Of a stretch of 64,000 nucleotides of DNA, positions 40,706 to 50,339 are shown piece after piece (position 1 is the stretch's first letter; each line of letters opens with the position of its first letter). The DNA comes from Gracilibacillus boraciitolerans JCM 21714 (lineage in GTDB: Bacteria > Bacillota > Bacilli > Bacillales > Amphibacillaceae), in NCBI RefSeq assembly GCF_000521485.1, contig NZ_BAVS01000009.1:1-64000 (forward strand), written 5' to 3'. Made by a program: the position numbers and the translations under genes. The notes under the pieces were generated by a model. The model was given only the letters and a program-made list of their open reading frames with translations, was not told where the DNA came from and made no database searches.

Positions 40706-41505
40706 ATGAACGGTAATTGGCTGAATGTAGACGGAAAAGTTGCAATTGTAACAGGTGGGGCTTCTGGTATCGGTCAGGAAATAGCGAACGAATTTTTAAA
40801 TAATGGAGTAAACGTTGTTATTGCTGATATAAAGGGAGAAGAAGGGAAAAGAGAAGATGGATCTTACTTTATTTCATGTAATGTAACCAGTAAACAATCG
40901 GTAGATAATGCAGTACAAAAGACAGTGGAACTATTCGGTTCTGTAGATATTTTAGTGAATAATGCAGGTGTCAACTTGCCAAGACTACTAGTGATGATAA
41001 GGGTGAAAAACCAGAGTATGAACTAAGCGAGAAAGATTTTGATTTTATGGTGGCAGTTAATCAAAAAGGACCTTATCTATTTGCCCAAGCTGTTGCAAAG
41101 GTAATGTTAAACAAGAAGAAAGGTGTTATTATAAATGTGTCTTCTGAAGCTGGTCAAGAAGGGTCTGCAGGTCAAAGTTGTTACTCCGCTACAAAGGGAG
41201 CAATTATTTCTTTTACTCGTGCATGGGCAAAGGAACTAGGTAAATTTAATATTCGAGTAGTAGGAATTGCTCCTGGTATTGTGGAAGCAACGGGTTTAAG
41301 AACGGATGCCTATAATGAAGCACTTGCTTACACTCGTGGAGTGACAGTAGATGAATTATCTACAGATTATAGTAAATCTATTCCACTTGGAAGAGAAGGA
41401 AAGTTAACAGAAATTGGTGATCTAGTAACCTATTTAGCTTCTGATCGTTCAAGCTATATTACGGGAACAACACTAAATATCTCAGGTGGGAAATCCCGAG
41501 GTTAA
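40706..41505 (+). pseudogene. srlD: Sorbitol-6-phosphate dehydrogenase (SDR family), frameshifted
   Basis: Short-chain dehydrogenase converting sorbitol 6-phosphate to fructose 6-phosphate. TGGASGIG cofactor motif, NNAG, catalytic Ser (NVSSEAG) and YSATK are all present. The frame is lost near 40990, where one missing base (NLPRLLV/DDKGEKPEYELSEKDF) accounts for the break. First gene of the sorbitol operon; RBS AGAGGAGG. Confidence 0.8.
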
Positions 41506-41619
41506 TAGAAAGAGTCAGATTTCCTTTAATGGATGCCTTAGAAATGAAGGTTTACTTATAATACCAAAAGTCTCCTAATCTAATATAATGGCATTCATTT
41601 AACAAAGAGGGTGATAAAA

Positions 41620-43551
41620 ATGTCTGACTTTATGCTGGAGGACAAAGAAATTCAGATCATTGAATTAACACAAAAAAGGGAATATAGCTCCTTAAATTTT
41701 TTAGCTGAATCCCTTGGGGTAGGAACGAGAACAATTCGTAACTATATTAAAAAGTTAAATGGTGATTTAGAAGGTACTGCATGCATCGAGAATAAAAGAG
41801 GTAAAGGATTTTGGTTATCTATTCAAAATCAATCTAACTTTGAAAACCTAATGGAGAAAGTGAATTTCAAAAAAAATATAGTTGATTCACCAAAACGTCG
41901 TATTGCATTCGTTATTGATAAGTTAATTAATAGTGAAGAAAAATATACGTTAGATGAATTAGCATTTCAGATGAACATTGGCCGAACCACACTGGTTAAT
42001 GAGTTAAAAAAAGCATCAGTATCTTTGGAAGCCTATAACTTAAAAATATATGGCAAGCCAAACACTGGCATGAATTTGAGTGGTGATGAGTTAGATATAC
42101 GCTTTTTTATAATGGATAATGTATTTGATGTATTATACAGATCTTATCCACTAGATCATGATATTGCAGAAGAGATAATCAAGAGTATGATTAAATATGA
42201 TTTTGAATCAACTACACAAAAAAGATTAATGGAATTTGTAATTGTTATGCTCGACAGACTACTTAACAATAGGCCATTGGAAAAAATACCAAATAATTTT
42301 GATCAGTTAAGATATACTTTCGACTATAAAATCGGGTTAGAAATTGCAACGATAATAGAGAAAAGGCTTCCAGTTACTATCCCAGAAATAGAAATTTTAT
42401 TTTTAACTATTCCAATTGCTGGTAGACGAACACCAGCAAATAATCGTACAATGGCCGATATTTCTATTCCAGATGAAATAAAGGAACTCCAGGAGCAAAT
42501 TGTTGAAAATATTGGGTTTAATAAAAATGTTATAAAAGAAAATCATTCCTTTTTTACTGACTTACAATATCATCTGACCTTTATGTTAAACCGATTGATG
42601 TTTGGTCTGCGAATAGAAAATCCAATGTTAGCAGATTTAAAAGAAAAGTATCCTGTTGCATTTCGAATGGCAAAGATTGCAGGTGAGGTAATAGAAAATA
42701 AGTATGACCTAAAAGTCTCGGACGATGAAATTGGTTATATCGCCTTTTATTTTGAGGTGTTTATCTCACAAGGTGAAAATAAGGTGAAACATTTACGAAA
42801 TGCAGCAATTATTTGTGGTACAGGAAGAGGAACAGCTAAACTAGTTGCCAATCAATTAGGACGTATCTTAAATCAAAATACAGAATTAATCCTTTTTTCA
42901 GAAACAGAAGTAACAGAAGACGTTTTAAATGAATTTGACATTATATTTTCTACGATAAAGTTACCATGTGAAACCACAACACCAGTAATTATAATAAATG
43001 AGATATTTGATGAACATCGTATTTCTAGGAAGGTTGAGGAAATAGCTTATTTACAAACTTTTATGTCAAAGGCGGATAGTAGTACTAATAATTCGATTTT
43101 GAATCATCTGATAAGTGAAGATTGTTTCTTTATACTAGATAGCGAAACTGGCTATGATGATAATTTATCTACAATAGTTGACAAATTAATCAATATTGGT
43201 CAAGTGGATACTAGATTTTTAAAACGTCTTAGGGAAAGAGATAAAAAAGGATCAATGGTTTTTGATCGTTATATAGCGTTACCTCATACCTTTAATCATA
43301 AATCCGAACAAATTAAACTGGCATTAGGAATTTTCCCTAAAGAAGTTGTTAAGGATGGTAAAGAAGTAAAACTTATATTTTTATTGGGCGTCCCAGAACA
43401 ACAATCTGAAGTGGTTGAGCATCAATTAGTGAATATATACGACGAAATCATACGTATTGCAAATAATACGCGACTAATTGATCAACTAGCAAGTGTTACT
43501 TGTTATAATGAGGCTTCGGAAATTCTAAAAAAGGTAAATAAGTTTAATTAA
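41620..43551 (+). CDS. PRD-containing sorbitol operon transcriptional activator (GutR/SrlM-like)
   Basis: About 643 aa. Two N-terminal helix-turn-helix domains (REYSSLNFLAESLGVGTRTI; TLDELAFQMNIGRTTL), two PTS-regulated PRD domains, an EIIB-like segment with CGTGRGTA (about residue 402) and an EIIA-like end with RYIALPHTFNH. Phosphorylation of these His/Cys sites would couple expression to sugar supply. It is intact while its neighbours are frameshifted. ATG 41620 after AGAGGGTGAT. Confidence 0.88.
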   Translation: MSDFMLEDKEIQIIELTQKREYSSLNFLAESLGVGTRTIRNYIKKLNGDLEGTACIENKRGKGFWLSIQNQSNFENLMEKVNFKKNIVDSPKRRIAFVIDKLINSEEKYTLDELAFQMNIGRTTLVNELKKASVSLEAYNLKIYGKPNTGMNLSGDELDIRFFIMDNVFDVLYRSYPLDHDIAEEIIKSMIKYDFESTTQKRLMEFVIVMLDRLLNNRPLEKIPNNFDQLRYTFDYKIGLEIATIIEKRLPVTIPEIEILFLTIPIAGRRTPANNRTMADISIPDEIKELQEQIVENIGFNKNVIKENHSFFTDLQYHLTFMLNRLMFGLRIENPMLADLKEKYPVAFRMAKIAGEVIENKYDLKVSDDEIGYIAFYFEVFISQGENKVKHLRNAAIICGTGRGTAKLVANQLGRILNQNTELILFSETEVTEDVLNEFDIIFSTIKLPCETTTPVIIINEIFDEHRISRKVEEIAYLQTFMSKADSSTNNSILNHLISEDCFFILDSETGYDDNLSTIVDKLINIGQVDTRFLKRLRERDKKGSMVFDRYIALPHTFNHKSEQIKLALGIFPKEVVKDGKEVKLIFLLGVPEQQSEVVEHQLVNIYDEIIRIANNTRLIDQLASVTCYNEASEILKKVNKFN

Positions 43552-43628
43552 AAAGTATATCGGTGTGATTTATAGGCGGATGCGGTGTTAGTAGGTATTA
43601 TAATTAGTGGAAAAGGGGGGGTGGAACG

Positions 43629-44054
43629 ATGGTCTGGGGTCTTATTATAATGATAGGTATTGCATGGCTTTTACAAAGTGTTTTTGGTTTTTTGCAAATC
43701 AAACATTTTAATAGAAGGTATAGTGAATTAAGGGGTTTAGGCCGTGTAGCTATCGGAAAAAAAACAGGTATGTTCCAGGCTGGGACTGTTGTTATGTTTG
43801 CAATTGATAAGCATAATAACATTTTAAGGGCCGCAAAAATGCAAGGTGTAACCGTATTTTCCCGCGTTCGAGAATTAAAAGGATTTAATGGAATAAACCT
43901 ATTAAAAATTTCGGATGCTGATTATCGAAATGTAAACAAGTTAACTAAACTGGCAATTGAAGACGCAGTAAATAATTATGATGTTATTTCAAAAGGTGGC
44001 GAGTTGAAAGTTAAAAAGGGATGGATTGATTATTTAATTCCTAAAAAGGGCTGA
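43629..44054 (+). CDS. gutM: Glucitol operon activator GutM
   Basis: 141 aa with one N-terminal membrane helix and the GutM pattern [25 protein letters not shown]. Known to help activate sorbitol PTS genes. A G7 run (43615-43621) overlaps the ribosome binding site, which may alter translation. Confidence 0.85.
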   Translation: MVWGLIIMIGIAWLLQSVFGFLQIKHFNRRYSELRGLGRVAIGKKTGMFQAGTVVMFAIDKHNNILRAAKMQGVTVFSRVRELKGFNGINLLKISDADYRNVNKLTKLAIEDAVNNYDVISKGGELKVKKGWIDYLIPKKG

Positions 44055-44075
44055 AAGAAAGAGGGGGAAATTAAT

Positions 44076-44621
44076 ATGGATATTATTATCACAGGTGCAG
44101 AGAAATTTATGGATTTATTCAGACATGGTGGGGGAAGTATTTGTAGATCTTGTAACAGGAATAGTACCTTTATTAATTATGTTATTAGTTGCTATGAATT
44201 CACTTGTTCGCTTAGTGGGAGAAGAAAAGATAGAAAGCTTAGCTAAAAAATCAGGAAAAAATCCATTTACAAGGTATTTTATATTACCGATTATCGGGAC
44301 ATTTGTATTAGCAAATCCAATGACTTTATCACTAGGGAGATTCTTACCAGAAAAATTCAAACCTAGTTACTATGCAGCTGCATCTTTTCGTGTCATACAC
44401 ATAATGGGTTATTTCCACACGTAAACCCAGGAGAATTGTTTGTATTCTTAGGTATTGCAGCAGGTATTACAACGCTTGGTTATGATACTGCTGAACTAGC
44501 ACTTCGTTATTTCTTAGTAGGTATTGTGACAAACTTCTTTAGAGGTTGGATTACAGACTTTATGACAGCTTATGTCGCTAAACAACAAAAAGTAGAATTG
44601 AAAGATTCCGTTAAATTATAA
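44076..44621 (+). pseudogene. srlA: PTS sorbitol transporter EIIC, frameshifted twice
   Basis: Membrane permease subunit. Reading frames must be joined at a G5 run (44130-44134; four Gs give FRHGGEVFVDL) and a T4 run (44385-44388; five Ts give [21 protein letters not shown]). The rest matches EIIC-glucitol well, including [14 protein letters not shown] and [10 protein letters not shown]-like [11 protein letters not shown]. One run gained a base and one lost one, so the protein would be intact apart from about 90 residues if both are errors. Confidence 0.85.
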
Positions 44622-44639
44622 TTTGGGTGGTGAAATAAA

Positions 44640-45641
44640 ATGACAACGTTTAAATCGATTAAAGTTACAAAAGGTGCTAGTGGATTTGGTGGTCCATTAG
44701 TAATAACTCCAACTGAAAAAAAGAATAAAGTTGTATATATTACAGGAGGAGAAAAACCAGACATTGCTGATAGAATTGCAGATCTTACAGGTTGTGAACT
44801 TGTTAATGGATTTAAAACAAGTGTGCCTGAAAGTGAAATGGCGTGTGTTATTATTGACTGTGGTGGGACATTAAGATGTGGACTTTATCCACAAAAGCGT
44901 ATACCTACAATAAACATTATGCCAACTGGTCGAAGTGGTCCATTAGCAAAACACATTACAGAAGATATTTATGTCTCTGGAGTTAAAGATGAGAATATCC
45001 AACTTACAGAAGCTAGCGAAGAAGTTACACAGACGACTGCTACAATGGAAAAGGCAAATGATAAAGAATTTAAATATAACTCCGAAAAGAAAATCAGTGA
45101 ACAGCAAAAACCTAGAGGCTTGATGGCTAAAATAGGTATGGGTATGGGTTCTGTAGTGAGTGTCTTTTATCAAGCAGGGCGAGATGCTATTGATACAGTA
45201 CTCAAAACAATTCTACCATTTATGGCATTCGTAGCTATGTTAGTTGGGATTATTATAGAATCAGGTATTGGTGATCTTTTTGCTAAATTCTTGTCACCAT
45301 TTGCAGGGAATGTTTGGGGCTTGATGGTTATAGCAATTGTTTGTTCTTTCCCACTATTATCTCCATTCCTAGGGCCTGGCGCAGTTATTGCTCAGGTAGT
45401 AGGGACGTTAATTGGTGTAGAAATTGGAAAAGGTAATATACCAGCTCACTTAGCACTACCAGCATTATTTGCAATCAACTCTCAGGCAGCCGCTGACTTT
45501 GTTCCAGTAGGACTTGGTTTAGCAGAAGCAGAGCCAGAAACAGTAGAGGTAGGAGTGCCGTCTGTTCTTTATGGTCGATTCTTAACAGGTGCACCAACTG
45601 TATTTATCGCATGGTTAGCAAGTTTTGGTTTATACGAATAA
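44640..45641 (+). CDS. srlE: PTS sorbitol transporter EIIBC
   Basis: 333 aa. N-terminal EIIB domain ([20 protein letters not shown]) with the phosphocysteine region [20 protein letters not shown], then a membrane EIIC domain (four helices, about residues 180-330). Phosphorylates sorbitol during uptake. RBS GGGTGGTG; follows srlA by 19 nt. No expanded runs. Confidence 0.9.
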   Translation: MTTFKSIKVTKGASGFGGPLVITPTEKKNKVVYITGGEKPDIADRIADLTGCELVNGFKTSVPESEMACVIIDCGGTLRCGLYPQKRIPTINIMPTGRSGPLAKHITEDIYVSGVKDENIQLTEASEEVTQTTATMEKANDKEFKYNSEKKISEQQKPRGLMAKIGMGMGSVVSVFYQAGRDAIDTVLKTILPFMAFVAMLVGIIIESGIGDLFAKFLSPFAGNVWGLMVIAIVCSFPLLSPFLGPGAVIAQVVGTLIGVEIGKGNIPAHLALPALFAINSQAAADFVPVGLGLAEAEPETVEVGVPSVLYGRFLTGAPTVFIAWLASFGLYE

Positions 45642-45663
45642 GTAATATAGATTATCAGGTATG

Positions 45664-45701
45664 CAGGATTCTATTTCACTGAATCCTGCTCCTGCTTTTT
45701 T
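45664..45701 (+). terminator. Hairpin between srlE and srlB
   Basis: 8-bp stem CAGGATTC/GAATCCTG, followed by a CTCCTGC spacer and T6. Likely a partial terminator that sets EIIA dosage. Confidence 0.55.
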
Positions 45702-45746
45702 AAATTATTCTAAATTTGAGAAATATAAATAAAGGAGATTTTGAAT

Positions 45747-46109
45747 ATGCAGATAAAATTTGAAACGCAAGTTAATAAAATTGGCTCCTCGGTCGCTGAT
45801 TTTCTTGGAGAAAAGATATTAATTTTATTTGATGAAAATGCACCAACGGAGCTATCAGATTATTGTTTATCAATTACTGTTAATGATGTTGACAATGAAA
45901 TCAAGGTAGGTGATATCCTTCAAATTGGTAATAACAAATATAACATCACTTCTGTAGGTGACGCTGTTGAAAAAAACCTTACTTCTCTAGGACATATTAC
46001 TCTAAAATTTGACGGGTCTGAAGATCCAGAACTACCTGGAACACTATACTTAGAAGATACTGAAATTCACGAAATCAACCAAGGTGATATCATTCGTATT
46101 TATTCATAA
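45747..46109 (+). CDS. srlB: PTS sorbitol transporter EIIA
   Basis: 120 aa cytosolic phosphocarrier with LGHITLKFDG (the phosphohistidine segment) and a C-terminal YLEDTEIHEINQGDIIRI. ATG 45747 after AAGGAG. The gene is intact and ends the PTS set. Confidence 0.88.
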   Translation: MQIKFETQVNKIGSSVADFLGEKILILFDENAPTELSDYCLSITVNDVDNEIKVGDILQIGNNKYNITSVGDAVEKNLTSLGHITLKFDGSEDPELPGTLYLEDTEIHEINQGDIIRIYS

Positions 46110-46190
46110 AGTACAAAAGTCTTATTTTTTTAGATAACTAGGTTAAGATTATCAAAAGTTAAGTTATTATATTTCTGAATTTGAGGGGGG

Positions 46191-46870
46191 GTGAGGGAAA
46201 TAAAACTATTTATAGATTCTGCAAATATAAAAAAATAAGACAGATAAGTGAGTATTATCCAATCGACGGGGTAACAACTAATCCAAGTATTATTGTTAAG
46301 GAGGAAAGGCCATTTATACCTTTATTAAAAGAAATACAATGTGTTTTAGGTGATGAAAAAATTTTATTTGTCCAAACAATTGCTCAAAAGGCAGAAAAAA
46401 TTGTGAAAGAAGCAATCTACATTCGAGATTTTTTATCGGGAAATGTTGTCATAAAAATACCTGTAACAAAAGAAGGGATAAAAGCGATCAGAAAATTAAG
46501 CCTTATAGGTGTCCAAACACTAGCTACAACAGTTTATACTCCATTGAATGCATATTTAGCAGCAAAAGCAGGAGCAAGTTATGTAGCTCCATATGTAAAT
46601 CGAATTGATAACTTAACAGGAAATGGTGTCCAAGTAGTAAAGAATATAGTAGAAGTATTATCAAAAGAGTATACAAATTGTAAAGTGCTGGCAGCTAGTT
46701 TTAAGAATACGCAACAAATATTAGATGTTAGTTTGATAGGTTCTCATGGAGTTACCGCTTCTCCCGATATTATAGATGAGTTTCTTAATATACCAACTAT
46801 TGAGGCAAATGTTAATCAATTTCGAAAAGAGTGGTTCGATCTTTATGGATCTGAAACTTTTATAGAATAA
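46191..46870 (+). pseudogene. Transaldolase / fructose-6-phosphate aldolase-like, frameshifted
   Basis: TalC/FSA-type aldolase. The true N-terminus reads KLFIDSANIKKIRQISEYYPIDGVTTNPS once an A7 run (46229-46235) is read as eight. The Schiff-base lysine segment VVIKIPVTKEG and TVYTPLNAYLAAKAGA follow. GTG 46191 overlaps a G7 run (46185-46191). Ending a sorbitol operon, it may process ketose phosphates. Confidence 0.75.
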
Positions 46871-46929
46871 TTGTATGTAATACTATTACTGAATTATTCA
46901 TATATCAAGTTTTGGCTATGATTAAAATC

Positions 46930-46982
46930 AAAATCACTAAGATATTCAGTGGAACTGAAAATATCTTAGTGATTTTCCTTTG
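46930..46982 (+). terminator. Terminator of the sorbitol operon
   Basis: Perfect 17-bp stem (46930-46946 and 46960-46976), further extended by TTCAGT/ACTGAA. Tail TTTTCCTTT. Symmetric, so it may act both ways. Confidence 0.8.
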
Positions 46983-47155
46983 ATTCTTTCTTTTTTATAT
47001 TAGCTCGTTCTAAAAATGTCTTGAACAATAAAATTGTAGGCGAATTCAAAAAATCTTAAAAATTAATAATAAGAAGGCTGTATTTTTTATAATGTTACAG
47101 TTTTCATGTCATTTTATAATAAAAGCAGTTGTACAAAGAGAGAAGGAGGATAAAT

Positions 47156-47801
47156 GTGAGCGAACCAAAGGTACTACTAGAAATGAATGATATATGTATG
47201 TATGTATGTATTTCCAGGGGGCAGTTGCTTTAGAAAATGTCTCTCTGCATATCGAAAAAGGAGAAGTTCATGCTTTAATGGGAGAGAATGACGCTGGAAA
47301 ATCTACTTTAATGAAAATACTATTAGGTGAGCATCGCCCAGACAAGGGGGAAATCATTATTAATGGTGAAAAAGTAGAAATTCATAATCCCAAAGATGCA
47401 TTAAATGCAGGAATAGGCATGATACACCAAGAATTGGAGACGATTCCTGAGATGATAGTTGTTGAGAATATTTTTAATGGTCGAGAATCATCTTATAAAT
47501 TTTTAGGTGTAGTGAAAAGAAAAGAACTGAATCAACGAGCGAAAGATTTATTTGATGAAATTGGATTGACGATAAATCCGAAAGCTAAATTACCTTCGTT
47601 AAGTGTAGTCGAGATGCAAATGGTGGAAATAGTAAAAGCTATATCATTTGAAGTGGAAATTGTTGTGATGGATGAGCCAACATCTGCTATAACTGATAGA
47701 GAAGTAGATATGTTGTTTAAGCTTAATTCAAATGCTGTCATAAGGAGTACCTTTGCACTTAATGAACGCTCAATACCAAATAATCTGTATTTATACTTTT
47801 A
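47156..47801 (+). pseudogene. Truncated sugar ABC-transporter ATPase (RbsA/MglA-like)
   Basis: First nucleotide-binding half only. A GTATGTATGTATGTATTT repeat (about 47194-47212) puts the start codon region out of frame with ALENVSLHIEKGE. Walker A reads GENDAGKST, where Gly is near-invariant in place of Asp. Signature LPSLSVVEMQMVEI and Walker B VVMDEPTSA remain, then the homology stops near 47720. No partner genes are present. A decayed cargo gene. Confidence 0.75.
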
Positions 47802-47979
47802 GACAGAGTGAGGATAAATCTTATATTTTTTAGTAGACACATATTGCGCAAAAAGTGTCACTTTTAAACAACTATATATAATAATCTATTAAGCTAACTA
47901 GCAGTTAATTAAACAAGGATTTATGAAATTTATTTAAATTAGTTGGCTAAATAAAAGGCTGAAAATACTTTTGTTGAGA

Positions 47980-48180
47980 TTACTGTTTATCTAATTTATG
48001 CAAGAGACTGCTAATGTTTGTTATACAAACTTCGAATGATACAATATCTTCATTATCCGAATCCTTAAACATGAATTCCATATTTAAATAAATGTCCTTA
48101 CTTATTTTGATGATGTAGCTTGTTTCGGATTCTGTAAGATTTATTTTTACATATCTCCTGTCTGTTGGTGTATTTCGCAA
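47980..48180 (-). CDS. Hypothetical small protein
   Basis: 66 aa frame (TTG start) with no good ribosome binding site and no family. Contains IIKISKDIYLNMEF. Could be non-coding. Confidence 0.3.
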   Translation of the reverse strand: MRNTPTDRRYVKINLTESETSYIIKISKDIYLNMEFMFKDSDNEDIVSFEVCITNISSLLHKLDKQ

Positions 48181-48239
48181 TTGAAATTGAGCCAGTTAAA
48201 ATTAATTTTTTTCACAAACTTTCACTGTAATTTTAAAAA

Positions 48240-48430
48240 AATATTGGCTTGACAAGGATCCTCTACGGGCATGACTATTTTGCTAAATAGCGCGGTATCT
48301 AGAAAGGGTATCATGCCCACCTCTCCGTATAAAGCAATCTTGATGACTGCTAAATAAAATTATCCACAAACTTTTTGTGGTTCACTTTTGGATTAACATG
48401 TGGTTCAATTTTTAATTAATATATACATAT
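48240..48430. other. Structured gene-free region with a DnaA box
   Basis: Contains CTATTT/AAATAG and GGGCATGA/TCATGCCC inverted repeats (48268-48317), then TTATCCACA (48360-48368), a perfect DnaA-box match, overlapped by CCACAAA/TTTGTGG. TGTGGTTCA occurs twice just after it (about 48377 and 48401). Possible origin or transfer origin; no replication gene adjoins it. Confidence 0.4.
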
Positions 48431-48502
48431 AAATCCGTATAATCATAATGCTACCCCCCCCTTTATGCAGTAAAAAAATATAACAAATTGCTCTTCGATG
48501 AC

Positions 48503-48528
48503 GAACAAATGTTCCAAATTATAAAACA
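48503..48528 (-). promoter_or_regulatory. Leftward promoter with LexA/DinR-type box
   Basis: CGAACAAATGTTCC (48502-48515) fits the CGAAC-N4-GTTYC consensus in full. On the minus strand a TATAAT lies 3 nt before it, the same geometry as at 675-694. The transcript would run toward the C8 run at 48454-48461, which would read as a G8 purine tract 7 nt before an ATG opening a 13-codon frame (MIIRIYMYILIKN). No larger gene is apparent. Confidence 0.45.
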
Positions 48529-48533
48529 TAAAA

Positions 48534-48563
48534 ACCTGCTGAATAGTATTATAAACAGCAGGT
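48534..48563 (-). terminator. Terminator of the 48636 regulator
   Basis: 8-bp stem ACCTGCTG/CAGCAGGT followed on the minus strand by TTTTTATG. Confidence 0.7.
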
Positions 48564-48635
48564 ATTTTAAAATACACTTTAAAAGTGTTTGATTTTATTA
48601 AAAAAATATACTTTATTTAGCACTTAAAGAATTAA

Positions 48636-49001
48636 TCAAGTAAGGGAAGATATGTCATCCTTATCTTTTTCTGAATCTTGATCTGTATCATCTTTATTTG
48701 ACATGAAAAACGTATCCATATCATTATTCATAATGGAATCATCAAAAATCGAATCATTAAAGAATTCCATCAATGACATATCAAATGCATGGCGACATAC
48801 ACGATAGAGATTTACAATTCGCAACCCATTAGAATTTCCTCTCATAAATTCACTAAGCGTTGACTGTCTTATTCCAGCCCTTGCAGCCACTTGAGAAATC
48901 TTCAAATCATTAATTTTTGCAAGATATAAAATTCTATGTCTAACTGCTTTAAATAGTAATTCCACGTCTTTGCTTTTATCATTCATCTTGTGTTCAGACA
49001 T
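48636..49001 (-). CDS. Xre-family regulator
   Basis: 121 aa. ATG 49001 follows AAAGGGAGGG, so the open upstream extension is not used. A canonical helix-turn-helix (LKISQVAARAGIRQSTLSEFMRGNSNGLR) sits in the N-terminal half, with an acidic tail. Divergent from the operator-controlled unit at 49321-50045, it may be the counter-regulator in a two-repressor switch. Confidence 0.75.
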   Translation of the reverse strand: MSEHKMNDKSKDVELLFKAVRHRILYLAKINDLKISQVAARAGIRQSTLSEFMRGNSNGLRIVNLYRVCRHAFDMSLMEFFNDSIFDDSIMNNDMDTFFMSNKDDTDQDSEKDKDDISSLT

Positions 49002-49318
49002 ATTAAGCCCTCCCTTTAATCGCCCGAAAAAGAACACTTTGTATTTCCTATTACAAATAGTATTCACGTCTTGTTACAAAATAAAACGCCTTTGCTACCA
49101 TTTTATATAATGTAAACGAATAAATAAACAAAAAATTGATATTTTTTATAATTTTTCTTTATTAGTTATTACCTTGTGTAGCTTTAAAAAGAACACTGAT
49201 AATTAATATGTCGTAACTAAAGCACGGTAAATAGTAAAAAAACAAAGAAATAATACTAAGTTAATTATATAACATGAACAAAAAAATGTCGAATAAACTC
49301 GAATTGTTCGATTTATAG

Positions 49319-49391
49319 AATAACAATAAATTGTTGACAAGGTGTTGAAAATATATATAATAATGGTATAAACATAACAATAAATTGTTAT
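49319..49391 (+). promoter_or_regulatory. Promoter bracketed by two operators
   Basis: TTGACA (49334-49339) and TATAAT (49356-49361), 16 nt apart. TAACAATAAATTGTT (49321-49335) overlaps the -35 and TAACAATAAATTGTTA (49375-49390) follows the start site; centres are 54 bp apart, about five helical turns, which suits cooperative binding or looping. Likely autoregulation of the next gene. Confidence 0.65.
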
Positions 49392-49473
49392 TAATGATTT
49401 AGTACTAATTTATTGTTGTGTAGGTTGAAACAATATTTTGAACAAATATTAGAATGAAAGAGGGATAAAGAAG

Positions 49474-49774
49474 GTGGGGGGGGATCAGCAAAACAAAAAA
49501 CATTTGCTGAATGGCTAAAAGACCAAAGAGAGAAAAAGGGATGGACCCAATACGAAATGGCTCAATTATGTGATATGAAGCTTCAACCATTTCCAATTGG
49601 GAAAGAGGAACACATAATGACCTGCGATTAACGAGTATCGCAAAGCTCATTTACTTATTCGATCTGCACATTTGCGAAATTCCTTTTGATCAACTAGCAA
49701 ATGCTTATGAAAAAGAAGAACAATGTATTCATGCAATGGAAGAAGGTGAAAACAACAAACATGAGATTGCCTAG
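49474..49774 (+). pseudogene. Xre/Cro-type regulator, frameshifted
   Basis: About 100 aa. FAEWLKDQREKKGWTQYEMAQLCDM, then after restoring one A near 49585, ISNWERGTHNDLRLTSIAKL: a full Xre helix-turn-helix. A G8 run (49476-49483) overlaps the likely GTG start, so the N-terminus is uncertain. This gene directly follows the operator pair, making it the best candidate for the protein binding the TAACAAT palindromes. Confidence 0.65.
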
Positions 49775-50045
49775 AAGATTTCGTGATAGAGTTTCCATGT
49801 ATGATGTAGTGGTTTTAGCAAAAGAAGGATACATAAGAACGTTTGACAAAGAAATGTACCGTCTATTCTTCTCCAAAAAAAGAGGAATGTGTGCAATCAA
49901 CGCTAAAACGCAAGAAGTGAAAGACTTTACAATTATATATAAGGATATAAAAACAGTCATTGATAAAACTGGTTTGGAAGTGGCTAAACGACTAAGAAAA
50001 AACGACGAATTAAGAAAAATTGAATACCTAAAACAGACAATTTAA
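49761..50045 (+). CDS. Hypothetical protein coupled to the regulator
   Basis: 94 aa, ATG 49761 overlapping the regulator stop by 14 nt. Basic, with YDVVVLAKEGYIRTFDKEMYRLFF. May be a modulator (antirepressor) of the preceding protein; no family is recognised. Confidence 0.5.
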   Translation: MRLPRRFRDRVSMYDVVVLAKEGYIRTFDKEMYRLFFSKKRGMCAINAKTQEVKDFTIIYKDIKTVIDKTGLEVAKRLRKNDELRKIEYLKQTI

Positions 50046-50124
50046 TCGTGTGCGCGATAAATTATTTATAGTTAGAGAAGAATGATGAAAATAAAAAACT
50101 GAATAGGTGTATATTCCTTGAGCA

Positions 50125-50252
50125 GGTTGCCAAAGTAATGTACCGAATGTTCTAGTTGGGCGAGTGAAGTGCTTAAAACTGGTCAGCAACCATGTTCGTT
50201 CTCCTTTTTATACTGGTTGTGTCTGTATCTTGCCGAAAACAGACTAAAGGAG
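50125..50252 (+). ncRNA. Candidate structured leader of the pilus operon
   Basis: GGTTGC (50125-50130) pairs with GCAACC (50186-50191), enclosing CTAGTT/AACTGG. But CAACCA (50187-50192) can instead pair with TGGTTG (50214-50219). These are mutually exclusive stems, the hallmark of a switch. GTCTGT/ACAGAC follows (50221-50244), then AAAGGAG. I do not recognise a known riboswitch class. Confidence 0.35.
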
Positions 50253-50339
50253 ATTTCTTTAAGAACACAATTATTTATCTATTTTTCTCTTGAATAAGAA
50301 GAAAAAATTTACTTTAAAAATGAAAGGAAGATTTAAAGA

